A stretch of 64,000 nucleotides of DNA from NCBI GenBank assembly GCA_947448415.1, contig CANFMT010000005.1:1-64000 (forward strand). The letters run 5' to 3'. This DNA is from Burkholderiaceae bacterium. GTDB lineage: Bacteria; Pseudomonadota; Gammaproteobacteria; Burkholderiales; Burkholderiaceae. The position numbers and the translations under genes are program-made. Position 1 is the first letter of the stretch. Each line of letters starts with the position of its first letter. Under the pieces are notes generated by a model. That model made no database searches and was not told the origin of the DNA. It saw only the letters and a program-made list of their open reading frames with translations. This document shows positions 17,845-26,329 of this stretch, one piece after another.

Positions 17845-18984
17845 TTAATTTTCTTTACCAACTGACACACTATGGCCATGCTTTATTAATAAGGCATGTT
17901 GTTTGGCTTTATCCAGGTCACTAGCCACCATTTCAATAATCATTTGATCAAGGGTAATCTCTGGAACCCAACCCAACTTCTCCTTGGCTTTAGTGGGATC
18001 ACCTAAAAGTGTTTCCACTTCAGTTGGGCGGTAATAGCGCGGATCAATTTGTACAATGACATCCCCCACCTTTAATGCGGGTGCTTTATCACCTTCAAAG
18101 GCCGATACGATTGCTTTCTCATTCTCGGCAGAACCTTCAAACTTTAAAGTGATACCTAATTGCTTGGCGCTACGAACAATGAATTCACGTACTGTAAATT
18201 GCACGCCAGTAGCAATGACAAAGTCTTCTGGTTTTTCTTGTTGGAGCATCAGCCATTGCATACGCACATAATCTTTAGCATGACCCCAGTCACGCAAAGC
18301 ATCAATATTGCCCATATAAAGACATTTCTCTAGACCATGAGCAATATTTGCGAGGCCACGAGTCACTTTGCGTGTCACAAAGGTTTCGCCGCGACGCTTG
18401 GACTCATGGTTAAACAAAATGCCATTACAAGCATAAATTCCATAAGCCTCGCGATAGTTCACAGTAATCCAATAGGCATACATCTTTGCTACCGCATAAG
18501 GACTTCGCGGATAGAACGGAGTAGTCTCTTTTTGCGGGATCTCTTGTACCAAGCCATATAGCTCGGATGTTGATGCTTGATAGAAACGAGTTTTCTTCTC
18601 TAAGCCCAAAATACGAATAGCTTCAAGTATCCGCAGAGGACCAATCGCATCAACATCAGCCGTGTACTCCGGTGATTCAAAAGAAACAGCTACATGGCTT
18701 TGGGCGCCTAAGTTATAAATCTCATCGGGCTGACACTCTTTAATAATTCGCACCAAATTGCTGGTATCTGTTAGATCGCCGTAATGCAGAATCAAATCAG
18801 GATGATTAATGTGCGGGTCTTGGTAAATATGATCAATTCGCTCAGTGTTGAAAGAAGATGCGCGACGCTTAATGCCGTGGACGATATAGCCCTTTTCCAA
18901 TAAGAACTCGGCAAGATAAGAACCATCTTGGCCAGTAATACCAGTAATTAAAGCAACTTTTTGATTTTTCATTTCTTTACTCAT
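17845..18984 (-). CDS. gmd: GDP-mannose 4,6-dehydratase
   Basis: An extended SDR with [20 protein letters not shown] at its N-terminus, [13 protein letters not shown], and the catalytic STSELYG...YAVAK region. It converts GDP-mannose to GDP-4-keto-6-deoxymannose, the substrate of Fcl. The open frame extends to a GTG at 19011 touching the manC stop. ATG at 18984 or 18972 gives 379 or 375 residues, close to the usual length, so 18984 is used here with some doubt. Confidence 0.95.
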   Translation of the reverse strand: MSKEMKNQKVALITGITGQDGSYLAEFLLEKGYIVHGIKRRASSFNTERIDHIYQDPHINHPDLILHYGDLTDTSNLVRIIKECQPDEIYNLGAQSHVAVSFESPEYTADVDAIGPLRILEAIRILGLEKKTRFYQASTSELYGLVQEIPQKETTPFYPRSPYAVAKMYAYWITVNYREAYGIYACNGILFNHESKRRGETFVTRKVTRGLANIAHGLEKCLYMGNIDALRDWGHAKDYVRMQWLMLQQEKPEDFVIATGVQFTVREFIVRSAKQLGITLKFEGSAENEKAIVSAFEGDKAPALKVGDVIVQIDPRYYRPTEVETLLGDPTKAKEKLGWVPEITLDQMIIEMVASDLDKAKQHALLIKHGHSVSVGKEN

Positions 18985-19010
18985 ATTTTTTACGCTTACT
19001 AAAGTCACCA

Positions 19011-20510
19011 CTAAGTACGTCCGTACGTATCTTCAAAACGAACAATATCATCCTCGCCTAAATAACTTCCAGACTGCACTTCAATAATTTCTAATGGCTC
19101 AAGACCTGGATTAGCTAAGCGGTGAGTTTGTCCTTGTGGGATATAAGTACTTTGATTTTCATTCAAAGTAATTACTTGATCTCCATTGGTTATTTCAGCA
19201 ATCCCCCTCACCACAATCCAGTGCTCAGCACGATGATGATGCATCTGCAATGACAGGCTAGCACCTGGCTTGACCTGAATGCGCTTGACTTTAAAACGCT
19301 CGCCCTCATCTACACTGTCATACCAACCCCAAGGTCTTGCCACCTTGCGATGTAGGTTTTTTTCTGCTCGTTTTTGCGACTCTAATTGAGTCACAATGCT
19401 TTTAACGTCTTGACTATTTTTTCTATCGGCAACTAGGACAGCATCAGCAGTTTCAACAATAATGAGATTTTCTACTCCAACTGCGCTTACCAATCTACTG
19501 CCGGCATGCACTAATGAGTTTTTTGAATTCGCGAGTAAAGTATCACCGCTAGTCACATTACCATCTAGATCTTGCTGTCCAACTTGCCATACCGCATCCC
19601 AAGCTCCAAGGTCATTCCAACCAGCATCCAACTCCACCATCTTAATCGGGTAATGTGATCCGGGACATTTTTCAATGACCGCATAGTCAATCGACTCGCT
19701 TGGAATTACTTTAAATTCTTCTGCGCCAGGACGAATAAATTCAAAACCATCAGCGCCATCTTTAGATCTTGATTGCCAGGCTGTTTGAGATGCGTCAAAT
19801 ATATCTTTACGAAATTCTTTTAAGGCAGCCAACCAGGTGCTAGCTCTCAAAACAAACATGCCGCTATTCCAAAGGTAGCTACCATCCAACAAATAAGATT
19901 GGGCAGTTTTGGTATCAGGCTTCTCTACAAAACGCGCTACTTCATAAGCGTTATTTTTATCTTTTTGATTTAAGCGCTGAATATAGCCATAGCCAGTTTC
20001 TGGGGCAGTTGGAGTAACCCCCAAAATCACAATAACATCTGGCGCTTCCTCAACTACGCTAATGCAATTTTGCAAAGCCTTAGTAAATGCCTCTTGATTT
20101 TTAATTGTTTGATCGGCTGGGGTAATTACTAAAATAGGATCTTGCTCATTATTTTTATTTTCAGTTAATTGTTGGGCACAAAAAGCTGCCATGCTTAACG
20201 CGGGGGATGTATTTCTTCCAACTGGCTCAAGCAACAAGACAGGTTTATTGCCATTCAATACCGCCTTCATCTCACGCAGTTGATCCAAAACCAAAAAACG
20301 ATGATCTTCATTGGTGACTACTTCAGTGCTACCAAGTGAAATTGTTGAGCTGGCAACAGAATGAATACGCTCTACAGCTTGTTGAAATAGACTTTTAGAA
20401 GAGCCGTCCCCAGAAAGCACTAGAAATTGCTTTGGAAACCCCGAGCGAGAGAGGGGCCAAAGGCGTGTTCCAGAACCGCCGCACAGAATGACAGGAATAA
20501 CTATGGACAT
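19011..20510 (-). CDS. manC: Mannose-1-phosphate guanylyltransferase / mannose-6-phosphate isomerase
   Basis: This 499-residue bifunctional type II enzyme has the nucleotidyltransferase signature GGSGTRLWP (11-19) and FPKQF (25-29), plus a C-terminal cupin with [10 protein letters not shown] for the isomerase. It makes GDP-mannose for Gmd. It is the first gene of manC-gmd-fcl. No phosphomannomutase gene is in the window, so mannose-1-phosphate must be made by an enzyme encoded elsewhere. Confidence 0.95.
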   Translation of the reverse strand: MSIVIPVILCGGSGTRLWPLSRSGFPKQFLVLSGDGSSKSLFQQAVERIHSVASSTISLGSTEVVTNEDHRFLVLDQLREMKAVLNGNKPVLLLEPVGRNTSPALSMAAFCAQQLTENKNNEQDPILVITPADQTIKNQEAFTKALQNCISVVEEAPDVIVILGVTPTAPETGYGYIQRLNQKDKNNAYEVARFVEKPDTKTAQSYLLDGSYLWNSGMFVLRASTWLAALKEFRKDIFDASQTAWQSRSKDGADGFEFIRPGAEEFKVIPSESIDYAVIEKCPGSHYPIKMVELDAGWNDLGAWDAVWQVGQQDLDGNVTSGDTLLANSKNSLVHAGSRLVSAVGVENLIIVETADAVLVADRKNSQDVKSIVTQLESQKRAEKNLHRKVARPWGWYDSVDEGERFKVKRIQVKPGASLSLQMHHHRAEHWIVVRGIAEITNGDQVITLNENQSTYIPQGQTHRLANPGLEPLEIIEVQSGSYLGEDDIVRFEDTYGRT

Positions 20511-20675
20511 AAAACAGTATTTAGAAGCTATTTATGCTTTTTATAAGTAAGTCATGATTTTAAAGGGTTTATTACCCCTCTTTAGCAAAGCTTCAGAATT
20601 TATTAAAATCTCCCTTGAGGTACTAAAAGCGCACAATAGCGCAGCATTGCTAATAATCAATCATGGAGTCAAAAT

Positions 20676-20816
20676 ATGAGTAATATCCCCAAAATTAACC
20701 TTCGTAACTCTCTTACAGAGTGCGGTCAATCCATTCGCAAAGAAAATACAGGCAAATATCAAAACTACGGCATTTTGGACTGTAAAGCGTCTATCGCAGC
20801 AGGTAAAATTAAATAA
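20676..20816 (+). CDS. Small unrecognised protein, 46 residues
   Basis: ATG at 20676 is preceded by GGAG with a seven-base gap, a strong ribosome-binding site. The 46-codon frame ends at TAA. The product starts MSNIPKINLRNSL, is basic, has two cysteines and no membrane segment. It is divergent from manC and convergent with a decayed HPP-family gene. I do not recognise the family. The good initiation signal and non-repetitive composition favour a real gene, but a chance frame of this length is possible. Confidence 0.5.
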   Translation: MSNIPKINLRNSLTECGQSIRKENTGKYQNYGILDCKASIAAGKIK

Positions 20817-20854
20817 GAAGCTCCTTTCCATATTAGCAGGCTTAAACCCTTATT

Positions 20855-21390
20855 TAAGGGGGGTTTGGGATGTAACTTACCAGTAATGTTGCTGTAAGCT
20901 GCCCCAGCCAAGATCAATAAGGCTGAATCAATCATCACCGGGAAGAAGGCGTAGCGATAGTTGCCGATATGTCCCAGAACAACAATAAGTGATATGGCTG
21001 CCGCCGGAGGATGAAAGCAGCGAAACTCAAACATGCCTATATTGAGAAGGCAGCCGCAGCCGGCAACCCTATCAAGGGCAACTCAATCAGATGAAAGCAG
21101 CTAATTCCGACTATTGCTGACAGGATATTTCCGGCAATCACTGCCCAAGGCTACACCATAGGGGTGGCTGGCAGCGCAAAGACTAATATTGCACTTGCCC
21201 CCAAGGATGCTATCAGCCATTCATCCACTCCCCCAGGCTCAACATGTTATTTTTCGATAGTCAGCACTAACATTAGACCAATAAATACCACTAACACTGA
21301 GCGTATTTGCTCCACCCAATCCACATCAGGTTGATCACCACCAAAGTAAAAGGCGATCTTTTTAAGCAGAGTTTTGCTTGATACGCTCAT
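20855..21390 (-). pseudogene. Decayed HPP-family membrane protein gene
   Basis: Reading the minus strand from ATG at 21390, an HPP-like protein is recognisable: WLIASLGASAILVFALPA, then PWAVIAGNILSAIVG. Another frame continues with CFHPPAAAISLIVVLG and ends near SNITG. In-frame stops occur at codons 48 (21247-21249), 80 (21151-21153) and 118 (21037-21039). A frameshift separates the HPP motif from the upstream part. HPP proteins are small integral membrane proteins, some linked to nitrite transport. Several independent lesions argue against a sequencing error. Confidence 0.8.
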
Positions 21391-21445
21391 TAATCACTAA
21401 AGGAAGGTTTTTGGATGGTTTAAGCAGTTTCAGCACCTGAAAGAC

Positions 21446-21473
21446 AAAAAAGGCTGCCTAAGCAGCCTTTTTT
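21446..21473 (-). terminator. Rho-independent terminator after the HiPIP gene
   Basis: A perfect stem with GGCTGC pairing GCAGCC is flanked by A6 on one side and T6 on the other. It works in either direction by sequence. It lies about 50 bases past the HiPIP stop on the minus strand. Confidence 0.85.
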
Positions 21474-21522
21474 CTAGCTAAGCCCACCAACTGACTCCGC
21501 ATAACCTACAAAATTAGGCGTA

Positions 21523-21831
21523 TTAAGCCTTTTTAGCGTAAGCAGAACACCAGCCTTTACTAGATACTTGCTTGCCAGCAAACAAAGAGCAGCCGCCGGA
21601 GGCAGAGCCAGGCTTACCTTGGTATAAGGCACAGCTATCGCACTGTTGACCTGCAGCGTATTTAGCGTACTTCGCCTTGTCCACCTTTGAAGCATCAGCC
21701 TTATATCCTAAGGCTACGGCTTGTGGATCAGTTTCTGCAACCATTGCTTGAGCTTGAACTTTACCGTTCAATGCCAAAGTACAGGCACCAGCAGCAGACA
21801 AAATCATAAATTGGCGACGACTATTTTTCAT
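21523..21831 (-). CDS. hip: High-potential iron-sulfur protein (HiPIP)
   Basis: ATG at 21831 has GGAG five bases upstream and opens a Tat-type signal (SRRQF, hydrophobic stretch, VQAQA cleavage area). The frame can be extended 20 codons upstream, but that would bury the signal peptide. The mature part has four cysteines in the HiPIP pattern: CDSC, then GGC and GWC. It would bind one 4Fe-4S cluster and carry electrons in the periplasm. A Fur-like palindrome lies about 123 bases upstream and a terminator follows. Confidence 0.93.
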   Translation of the reverse strand: MKNSRRQFMILSAAGACTLALNGKVQAQAMVAETDPQAVALGYKADASKVDKAKYAKYAAGQQCDSCALYQGKPGSASGGCSLFAGKQVSSKGWCSAYAKKA

Positions 21832-21953
21832 GGATTCTCCAAAAAATAAAACAGTAAAAAGACATGCATCTTTAAAGCTAAAGCTCATCATAGACGAGAA
21901 GAAATTTTATGATCATCAACCGTGCAACTATATGATTTATATAAATAATTAGT

Positions 21954-21968
21954 TGAGAATTATTCTCA
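21954..21968. promoter_or_regulatory. Fur-box-like palindrome upstream of the HiPIP gene
   Basis: TGAGAATTATTCTCA is a perfect 7-1-7 inverted repeat. It differs from the Fur consensus (TGATAATNATTATCA) by one symmetrical change per arm. It lies in the spacer between the lipoprotein gene and hip. Iron regulation of hip is an inference. Confidence 0.5.
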
Positions 21969-22003
21969 TAAAAAAATTTTCGCTAAATGACTGTCGCTAA
22001 AAC

Positions 22004-22243
22004 CTACTTCCAGCCTTTTAGCCGTAAACAAGCAATCCTTTTCCTTAGATAAACACCATCAGGTGACTCAGGATAGGCATCAGCACAATCCTTTACATCA
22101 ACCTTATAAGTAGCAGGATTATTTTTCACGGTGTCAGGATGCGTCGTTGGAAATGATTGAGCGCAAGCTAGTAGAACTGAACTGATTGCTACAAATGAAA
22201 AATAATAGAACGTAGTATGTAATAGTGGTGTTATTTGCTTCAT
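22004..22243 (-). CDS. Small putative lipoprotein
   Basis: A 79-residue protein with a hydrophobic N-terminal segment ending in the lipobox LLAC at about residues 24-27, so the mature lipoprotein would be about 53 residues. The rest contains two more cysteines (DVKDCAD and RIACLRL), which could form a disulfide. The function is not recognised. It lies 14 bases downstream of folE and may be co-transcribed. Confidence 0.7.
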   Translation of the reverse strand: MKQITPLLHTTFYYFSFVAISSVLLACAQSFPTTHPDTVKNNPATYKVDVKDCADAYPESPDGVYLRKRIACLRLKGWK

Positions 22244-22257
22244 TTCGATTTAGCGGA

Positions 22258-23055
22258 TTAGCGCTTATCAAGCAAAGATAAAAACTCTCTACGCAAATTG
22301 GAGTCTTTCAAGAATGCTCCACGCATTACGCTATTCACCATCTTAGAGTCTCGATCCTTCACACCACGCCACTGCATGCAAAAGTGATCCGCATCCATCA
22401 CAATAGCCACACCAATAGGCTTGATCTTCTTCTCTAACATATCAGCCAATTCAACCACCGCTTCTTCTTGAATCTGCGGTCTGCACATTACCCACTCAGT
22501 CAGTCTTGAATATTTAGAAAGGCCAATCAGTGCAGACTCTTTACTTGGCAATACCCCAATCCAAATGCGGCCCATAATCGGACACAAATGATGAGAGCAG
22601 GCACTACGCACAGTAATTGGCCCAATAATCATCAACTCATTTAAGCGACTAACATTTGGAAATTTAGTCAGCGTTGGTTGCTCAACATAGCGGCCATTAA
22701 ATACTTCTTGCACGAACATCTTGGCTACACGACGACTAGTGTTTTTGGTGTTGTGGTCGCTATCAGTATCAATAACCAGACTCTCAAGCACTGCCTGCAT
22801 TTTTTCAGCAACCTCATCTACCAAGCCATCCAATTCACCGGGTTTAATAAAGGCAGCAATATTGTCATTGGCATGGAAACGAGCTTTTTGAGCTTGAATA
22901 CGACGACGAATCACAAGTGACAAAGGCAAACCGCTCTCATCTTTAGTGGGATTTACTTTTTGAGTTGACGTTTTCTTTGCCACTGCTTTGCTTGTTGCTT
23001 TACCGACTGATTTAGTCGCAACTACTTTTTTAGAAATAGCTTTTTTGATAGGCAT
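22258..23055 (-). CDS. folE: GTP cyclohydrolase I with a basic N-terminal extension
   Basis: The catalytic part from about residue 45 has the zinc ligands in CSHHLCP and in HFCMQWRGV, plus GLSKYSRL. It converts GTP to dihydroneopterin triphosphate, the first step of folate synthesis. The first 40 or so residues are an unusual Lys/Ala/Thr-rich tail (KKAISKK, KSVGKATSKAVAKK), which makes it 265 residues rather than the usual 190-220. The tail resembles histone H1-like sequence and is probably disordered. No internal ATG offers a better start. Confidence 0.94.
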   Translation of the reverse strand: MPIKKAISKKVVATKSVGKATSKAVAKKTSTQKVNPTKDESGLPLSLVIRRRIQAQKARFHANDNIAAFIKPGELDGLVDEVAEKMQAVLESLVIDTDSDHNTKNTSRRVAKMFVQEVFNGRYVEQPTLTKFPNVSRLNELMIIGPITVRSACSHHLCPIMGRIWIGVLPSKESALIGLSKYSRLTEWVMCRPQIQEEAVVELADMLEKKIKPIGVAIVMDADHFCMQWRGVKDRDSKMVNSVMRGAFLKDSNLRREFLSLLDKR

Positions 23056-23123
23056 GATTTATGTTCTCAATTGATATAGGTATTACATACCCACTAAGTT
23101 TTCTTGTTTTGGATTTGGCGTAG

Positions 23124-23495
23124 TTAGATTTGGAAAAATATTGCAACAACACAAGCAATGCCACATAACCAAACGATAGAGCGTGTTGTTGGCCAGTTAG
23201 CGATGTAACAAAATAAATAAGCAATGCGCGCCAACACAAATCCAACGGCCAGCAAATCGACTGTTGTTTGCGGCGCCTTTTGAATGGTAGCAATAATGAC
23301 GGCGGCAAAAAAGAGTGGGAGGGATTCAAATAAATTGGCTTGCGCTGCATTAGCTCTAGCCCTAAAACCCGTTTGCTGAGCCAGCCATTGTCTAGGCATG
23401 CTGTTGTCATATTCCGCAAAGCCCTTTTTAGCGATGCCAGCAGCGACATAAGGCAGCAAGCCCATCAAGAGAACGCATGCATAAGCAATTGTCAT
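23124..23495 (-). CDS. MAPEG-family membrane protein
   Basis: A 123-residue protein with four predicted membrane helices. The family pattern is RANAAQANLFESLPLFFAAVII in the middle and ARIAYLFCYIANWP toward the end. MAPEG proteins include glutathione-dependent enzymes, but many bacterial members have no assigned activity. It lies three bases after plsY and 68 bases before folE, all on the same strand. Confidence 0.88.
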   Translation of the reverse strand: MTIAYACVLLMGLLPYVAAGIAKKGFAEYDNSMPRQWLAQQTGFRARANAAQANLFESLPLFFAAVIIATIQKAPQTTVDLLAVGFVLARIAYLFCYIANWPTTRSIVWLCGIACVVAIFFQI

Positions 23496-23498
23496 AAT

Positions 23499-24131
23499 TT
23501 ATTTTTTATCTTTCTTAGAGCCAATACGGCTTTCGGTGCCATTCATTAAATTGCCAATATTACTGCGATGACGCCAGATAAGAAGAAGGCAAACAATCAA
23601 TAGGGCAATACCCATTGGCTGAAAGCCAAATAAGAAAACAAAATAGATGGGGCCAAATACCGCTGCAGCCAAGGCAGCCAGTGATGAATAACGCATAAAG
23701 GTAGCAACAATAATCCATGTACCTAGAGTTGCTGCGCCCAAAATCCAATTCACGCCAAACAAAATACCGCAAGCAGTTGCTACACCTTTGCCGCCTTTGA
23801 AGTCATGAAAGACTGGAAATAAGTGCCCCAAGAAAACTGCTAGCACTACTCCGCATAGAACCCATGATCCCAAATTAGCGCTAAGCGATTGATCGCCCAA
23901 AAGTACACGCGCCAACATCACCGCAAAGTAACCCTTTAATGCATCGCCAATCAAAGTGAGGACTGCGGCTAATTTATTACCCGTGCGCAGGACATTAGTC
24001 GCACCAGGGTTGCCAGAGCCATAAGTATGAGGATCAGGCAAGCGCATGCATTTACTCACTACCACCGCAAAAGAAATAGATCCGATGAGATAGGCGATCG
24101 GAATCAGCAGGAGATCTAGGGTCAAATTCAT
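23499..24131 (-). CDS. plsY: Acyl-phosphate:glycerol-3-phosphate acyltransferase
   Basis: The 210-residue polytopic protein has the PlsY signatures: YLIGSISFA near the start, [12 protein letters not shown] (about 38-49), and [18 protein letters not shown] in the middle. It uses acyl-phosphate to make lysophosphatidic acid in the inner membrane. ATG start at 24131, just 27 bases past the xerD stop. Confidence 0.95.
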   Translation of the reverse strand: MNLTLDLLLIPIAYLIGSISFAVVVSKCMRLPDPHTYGSGNPGATNVLRTGNKLAAVLTLIGDALKGYFAVMLARVLLGDQSLSANLGSWVLCGVVLAVFLGHLFPVFHDFKGGKGVATACGILFGVNWILGAATLGTWIIVATFMRYSSLAALAAAVFGPIYFVFLFGFQPMGIALLIVCLLLIWRHRSNIGNLMNGTESRIGSKKDKK

Positions 24132-24158
24132 ATCGCTATCTTAAACACTTATCGGAAA

Positions 24159-25091
24159 TCAGGAGCCACGCGGATGATGCTGTTGATGAATCGATTTGAG
24201 GCGTTCTCTAGCTACATGGGTATAAATCTGCGTTGTAGAGATGTCTGCATGCCCCAAAAGTAACTGCACCACCCTCAAATCAGCGCCATGGTTGAGTAAA
24301 TGGGTTGCAAAAGCATGTCTTAGGGTGTGAGGTGATAAAGCCACTGGAATATTAGCCACAGTCGCATAGCGTTTAATGAGAGCCCAAAAGGCCTGTCTTG
24401 TTAGGCCAGTGCCGGTATGGCGCCCCACAAAAACCGCATCTGAAGTTTTTCCCTCTAGCAAAGGCGTGCGCGCTTCAGCCAAATACCTTCTTAGCCATTG
24501 CCCTGCTTCCCCTCCAAATGGGACTAAACGCTCTTTACCGCCTTTGCCATTAACAACGCGTACTACACCCTCGTTTAATCCAAGCGCCACTGTTTTGAGA
24601 GAAACAATTTCTGAAACACGTAAACCACTGGCATACATTAATTCCAACATGGTGCGATCTCGCAAACCTAGGGGCGCCTCTATATCTGGAGCGTTTAATA
24701 ATGCAGTGACTTGATCTTCGCTCAGCGTCTTTGGAAAACGTAGCGCTTGTTTAGCCGCTCGCAGTCCAATACAGGGATCGCTCTTAACCAAATTCATACG
24801 CAAGGCATGGCGATAAAAACGCTTAAATACTGTTAAACGTCGATTAGCTGTTGTGGCTTTGTCCGCACGACGATATGCAATATAGGCAGTAAGATCTTTT
24901 TCAGTAACTGCATAAAGATCTAATTTTGAATTTTGATAAAGCCACTGGGCTAGTAGCAACAAATCTCTACGGTAAGCAGCCAGACTGTTCTGCGCCAGCC
25001 CATCCTCCAACCAGCACGCATCACAAAAGCGCTCAATGGCCTCTTGGCTTGCAACGCCAATCTCACCCTTGAGGGACTTGCTATTTGTCAC
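24159..25091 (-). CDS. xerD: Site-specific tyrosine recombinase XerD
   Basis: This 310-residue recombinase has an N-terminal SAM-like core-binding domain and the catalytic residues in order: Arg in ASGLRVSE, Lys in GKGGKER, His/Arg in LSPHTLRHAFATH, His in LLGHADISTTQIY and the nucleophile Tyr in the same motif. It resolves chromosome dimers with XerC at dif. It begins with GTG at 25091. Gene neighbours are housekeeping, so I do not read it as a mobile-element integrase. Confidence 0.93.
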   Translation of the reverse strand: MTNSKSLKGEIGVASQEAIERFCDACWLEDGLAQNSLAAYRRDLLLLAQWLYQNSKLDLYAVTEKDLTAYIAYRRADKATTANRRLTVFKRFYRHALRMNLVKSDPCIGLRAAKQALRFPKTLSEDQVTALLNAPDIEAPLGLRDRTMLELMYASGLRVSEIVSLKTVALGLNEGVVRVVNGKGGKERLVPFGGEAGQWLRRYLAEARTPLLEGKTSDAVFVGRHTGTGLTRQAFWALIKRYATVANIPVALSPHTLRHAFATHLLNHGADLRVVQLLLGHADISTTQIYTHVARERLKSIHQQHHPRGS

Positions 25092-25116
25092 TTTAAGCTT
25101 TAATTAAAACCATTAA

Positions 25117-25389
25117 CTACTTAGTTACTTCTTCTAACTTCTCAGCCAACCAGATTTTCATCAGAGACTGATATGGAACATCGATTTTATTAGCCTGTAA
25201 CTTAATATTCTCCAAAAAACTTTGTGAGAGACGCAAAGAAATTGAGGCAGTTGTGGGCTTAAGATTGGGCATCGTAACTCGCGATGCTTTAGATAGATCA
25301 AAGTATTCGGATGCATCGTTCTTTTCCCAAAAAGAACGCTCTTCTTTTGGATTCTTAAATTTAGGTATTGTTTTGCTAGGCTTTTTCAT
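25117..25389 (-). CDS. brnA: BrnA-family antitoxin
   Basis: A 90-residue protein with a charged N-terminal part (SFWEKNDASEYFDLSKA) and a C-terminal ribbon-helix-helix-like segment (SISLRLSQSFLENIKLQANKIDVPYQSLMKIWL), as in BrnA antitoxins. It overlaps the toxin gene by 14 bases, toxin first, which is the usual BrnT-BrnA order. BrnA neutralises BrnT and binds DNA to repress the operon. Confidence 0.88.
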   Translation of the reverse strand: MKKPSKTIPKFKNPKEERSFWEKNDASEYFDLSKASRVTMPNLKPTTASISLRLSQSFLENIKLQANKIDVPYQSLMKIWLAEKLEEVTK

Positions 25390-25675
25390 AAAATGCCCTT
25401 TCTTTTTTACTCATTGGCCTTGCTGAAACCACCCGCATAAAAGTTGTTTTTTTCCGCAAGGTGAAAATTACAGACAAAAGCCGCCCAAGAGAAGTAATAC
25501 CTAAAGCCAAATACCGCATTTCTTCCAAGCTATGTTTTTCATCGCCAGCTATCAATAAAGGCTGATTAAAAAATATTTCCTCAGCCTCACCCTGCGACAC
25601 ATCATGCTTTTCATTGCTCTTGTAGGCATTACCTGCATCCCACTCAAACCCAATAATTTTATTGAAGTCAATCAT
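25376..25675 (-). CDS. brnT: BrnT-family ribonuclease toxin
   Basis: A 99-residue protein with GFEWDAGNAYKSNEKHDVS at the start and the later RVVSARPMSKKERAFYE, both typical of the BrnT toxin family (RelE-like fold). BrnT cleaves RNA and arrests growth when free of BrnA. The start codon at 25675 is preceded by a 23-base perfect palindrome with no visible Shine-Dalgarno. The pair sits between yajQ and xerD and could be a recent insertion. Confidence 0.9.
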   Translation of the reverse strand: MIDFNKIIGFEWDAGNAYKSNEKHDVSQGEAEEIFFNQPLLIAGDEKHSLEEMRYLALGITSLGRLLSVIFTLRKKTTFMRVVSARPMSKKERAFYEKA

Positions 25676-25677
25676 GC

Positions 25678-25700
25678 ATGTATATTATCATAATATACAT
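25678..25700. promoter_or_regulatory. Palindromic operator before brnTA
   Basis: Bases 25678-25700 form a perfect 11-1-11 AT-rich palindrome (arm ATGTATATTAT) beginning two bases upstream of the brnT start. Autoregulation by the BrnT-BrnA complex is known for the family, so this is the expected operator. It also covers the ribosome-binding region. Confidence 0.7.
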
Positions 25701-25742
25701 TACCACAGAAATCAAGCGGTCTTAAAAACAATCATCACAGAC

Positions 25743-26228
25743 TTAGTCACGGAAATTATTAAAGCCCAATGGAGCTTCTGTTACTTCCTTTTTGAGTAAA
25801 GCCATGGTTTCTTGCAGGTCATCGCGCTTACCACCTGTAACGCGTACTGCATCACCCTGAATACTCGCCTGCACTTTAATCTTGCTATCTTTAATGATGC
25901 GCACTACTTTTTTAGAAAGATCTGAAGTAATACCTTTTTGAATCTTCATGGTTTGCTTGCGCTTATCGCCACCAATAGTTTCTGTTTTGTCATCCTTCAG
26001 ATAACGCACATCCACATTACGCTTAGCCATCTTATTAATGAGTACATCGCGCACTTGACCTAATTTAAAGTCATCATCGCCATATAAAATTAATGCTTCG
26101 TCTTTTTGCTCTACACGACTATCCGACCCCTTAAAGTCAAAGCGGTTACTAATTTCTTTGTTGGATTGCTCGATAGCATTTTTGAGCTCCACCATATCTG
26201 GTTCGCAAACTACGTCAAATGAGGGCAT
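25743..26228 (-). CDS. yajQ: YajQ-family nucleotide-binding protein
   Basis: The 161-residue protein matches YajQ throughout: [11 protein letters not shown] at the start, [12 protein letters not shown], and [12 protein letters not shown] near the end. Members bind nucleotides, and in Xanthomonas one binds cyclic di-GMP. ATG start at 26228, divergent from murB across about 100 bases that should hold both promoters. Confidence 0.93.
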   Translation of the reverse strand: MPSFDVVCEPDMVELKNAIEQSNKEISNRFDFKGSDSRVEQKDEALILYGDDDFKLGQVRDVLINKMAKRNVDVRYLKDDKTETIGGDKRKQTMKIQKGITSDLSKKVVRIIKDSKIKVQASIQGDAVRVTGGKRDDLQETMALLKKEVTEAPLGFNNFRD

Positions 26229-26329
26229 TTCTTACTCCTTGTATATTACTGATCGGTTTCTATGAGTGATCTCATTGGTATTCTGGTAATTATCTGCGTA
26301 TTTGGCAGACATTCGAATAAGATTGTGGC

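Noticed and set aside
24376..24714. Plus-strand frame within xerD
   Set aside because: It is a shadow of the recombinase gene, whose catalytic residues are all present.
24159..25091. Tyrosine recombinase as a mobile-element integrase
   Set aside because: Sequence and neighbours match housekeeping XerD; no attachment sites, tRNA or phage genes are nearby.
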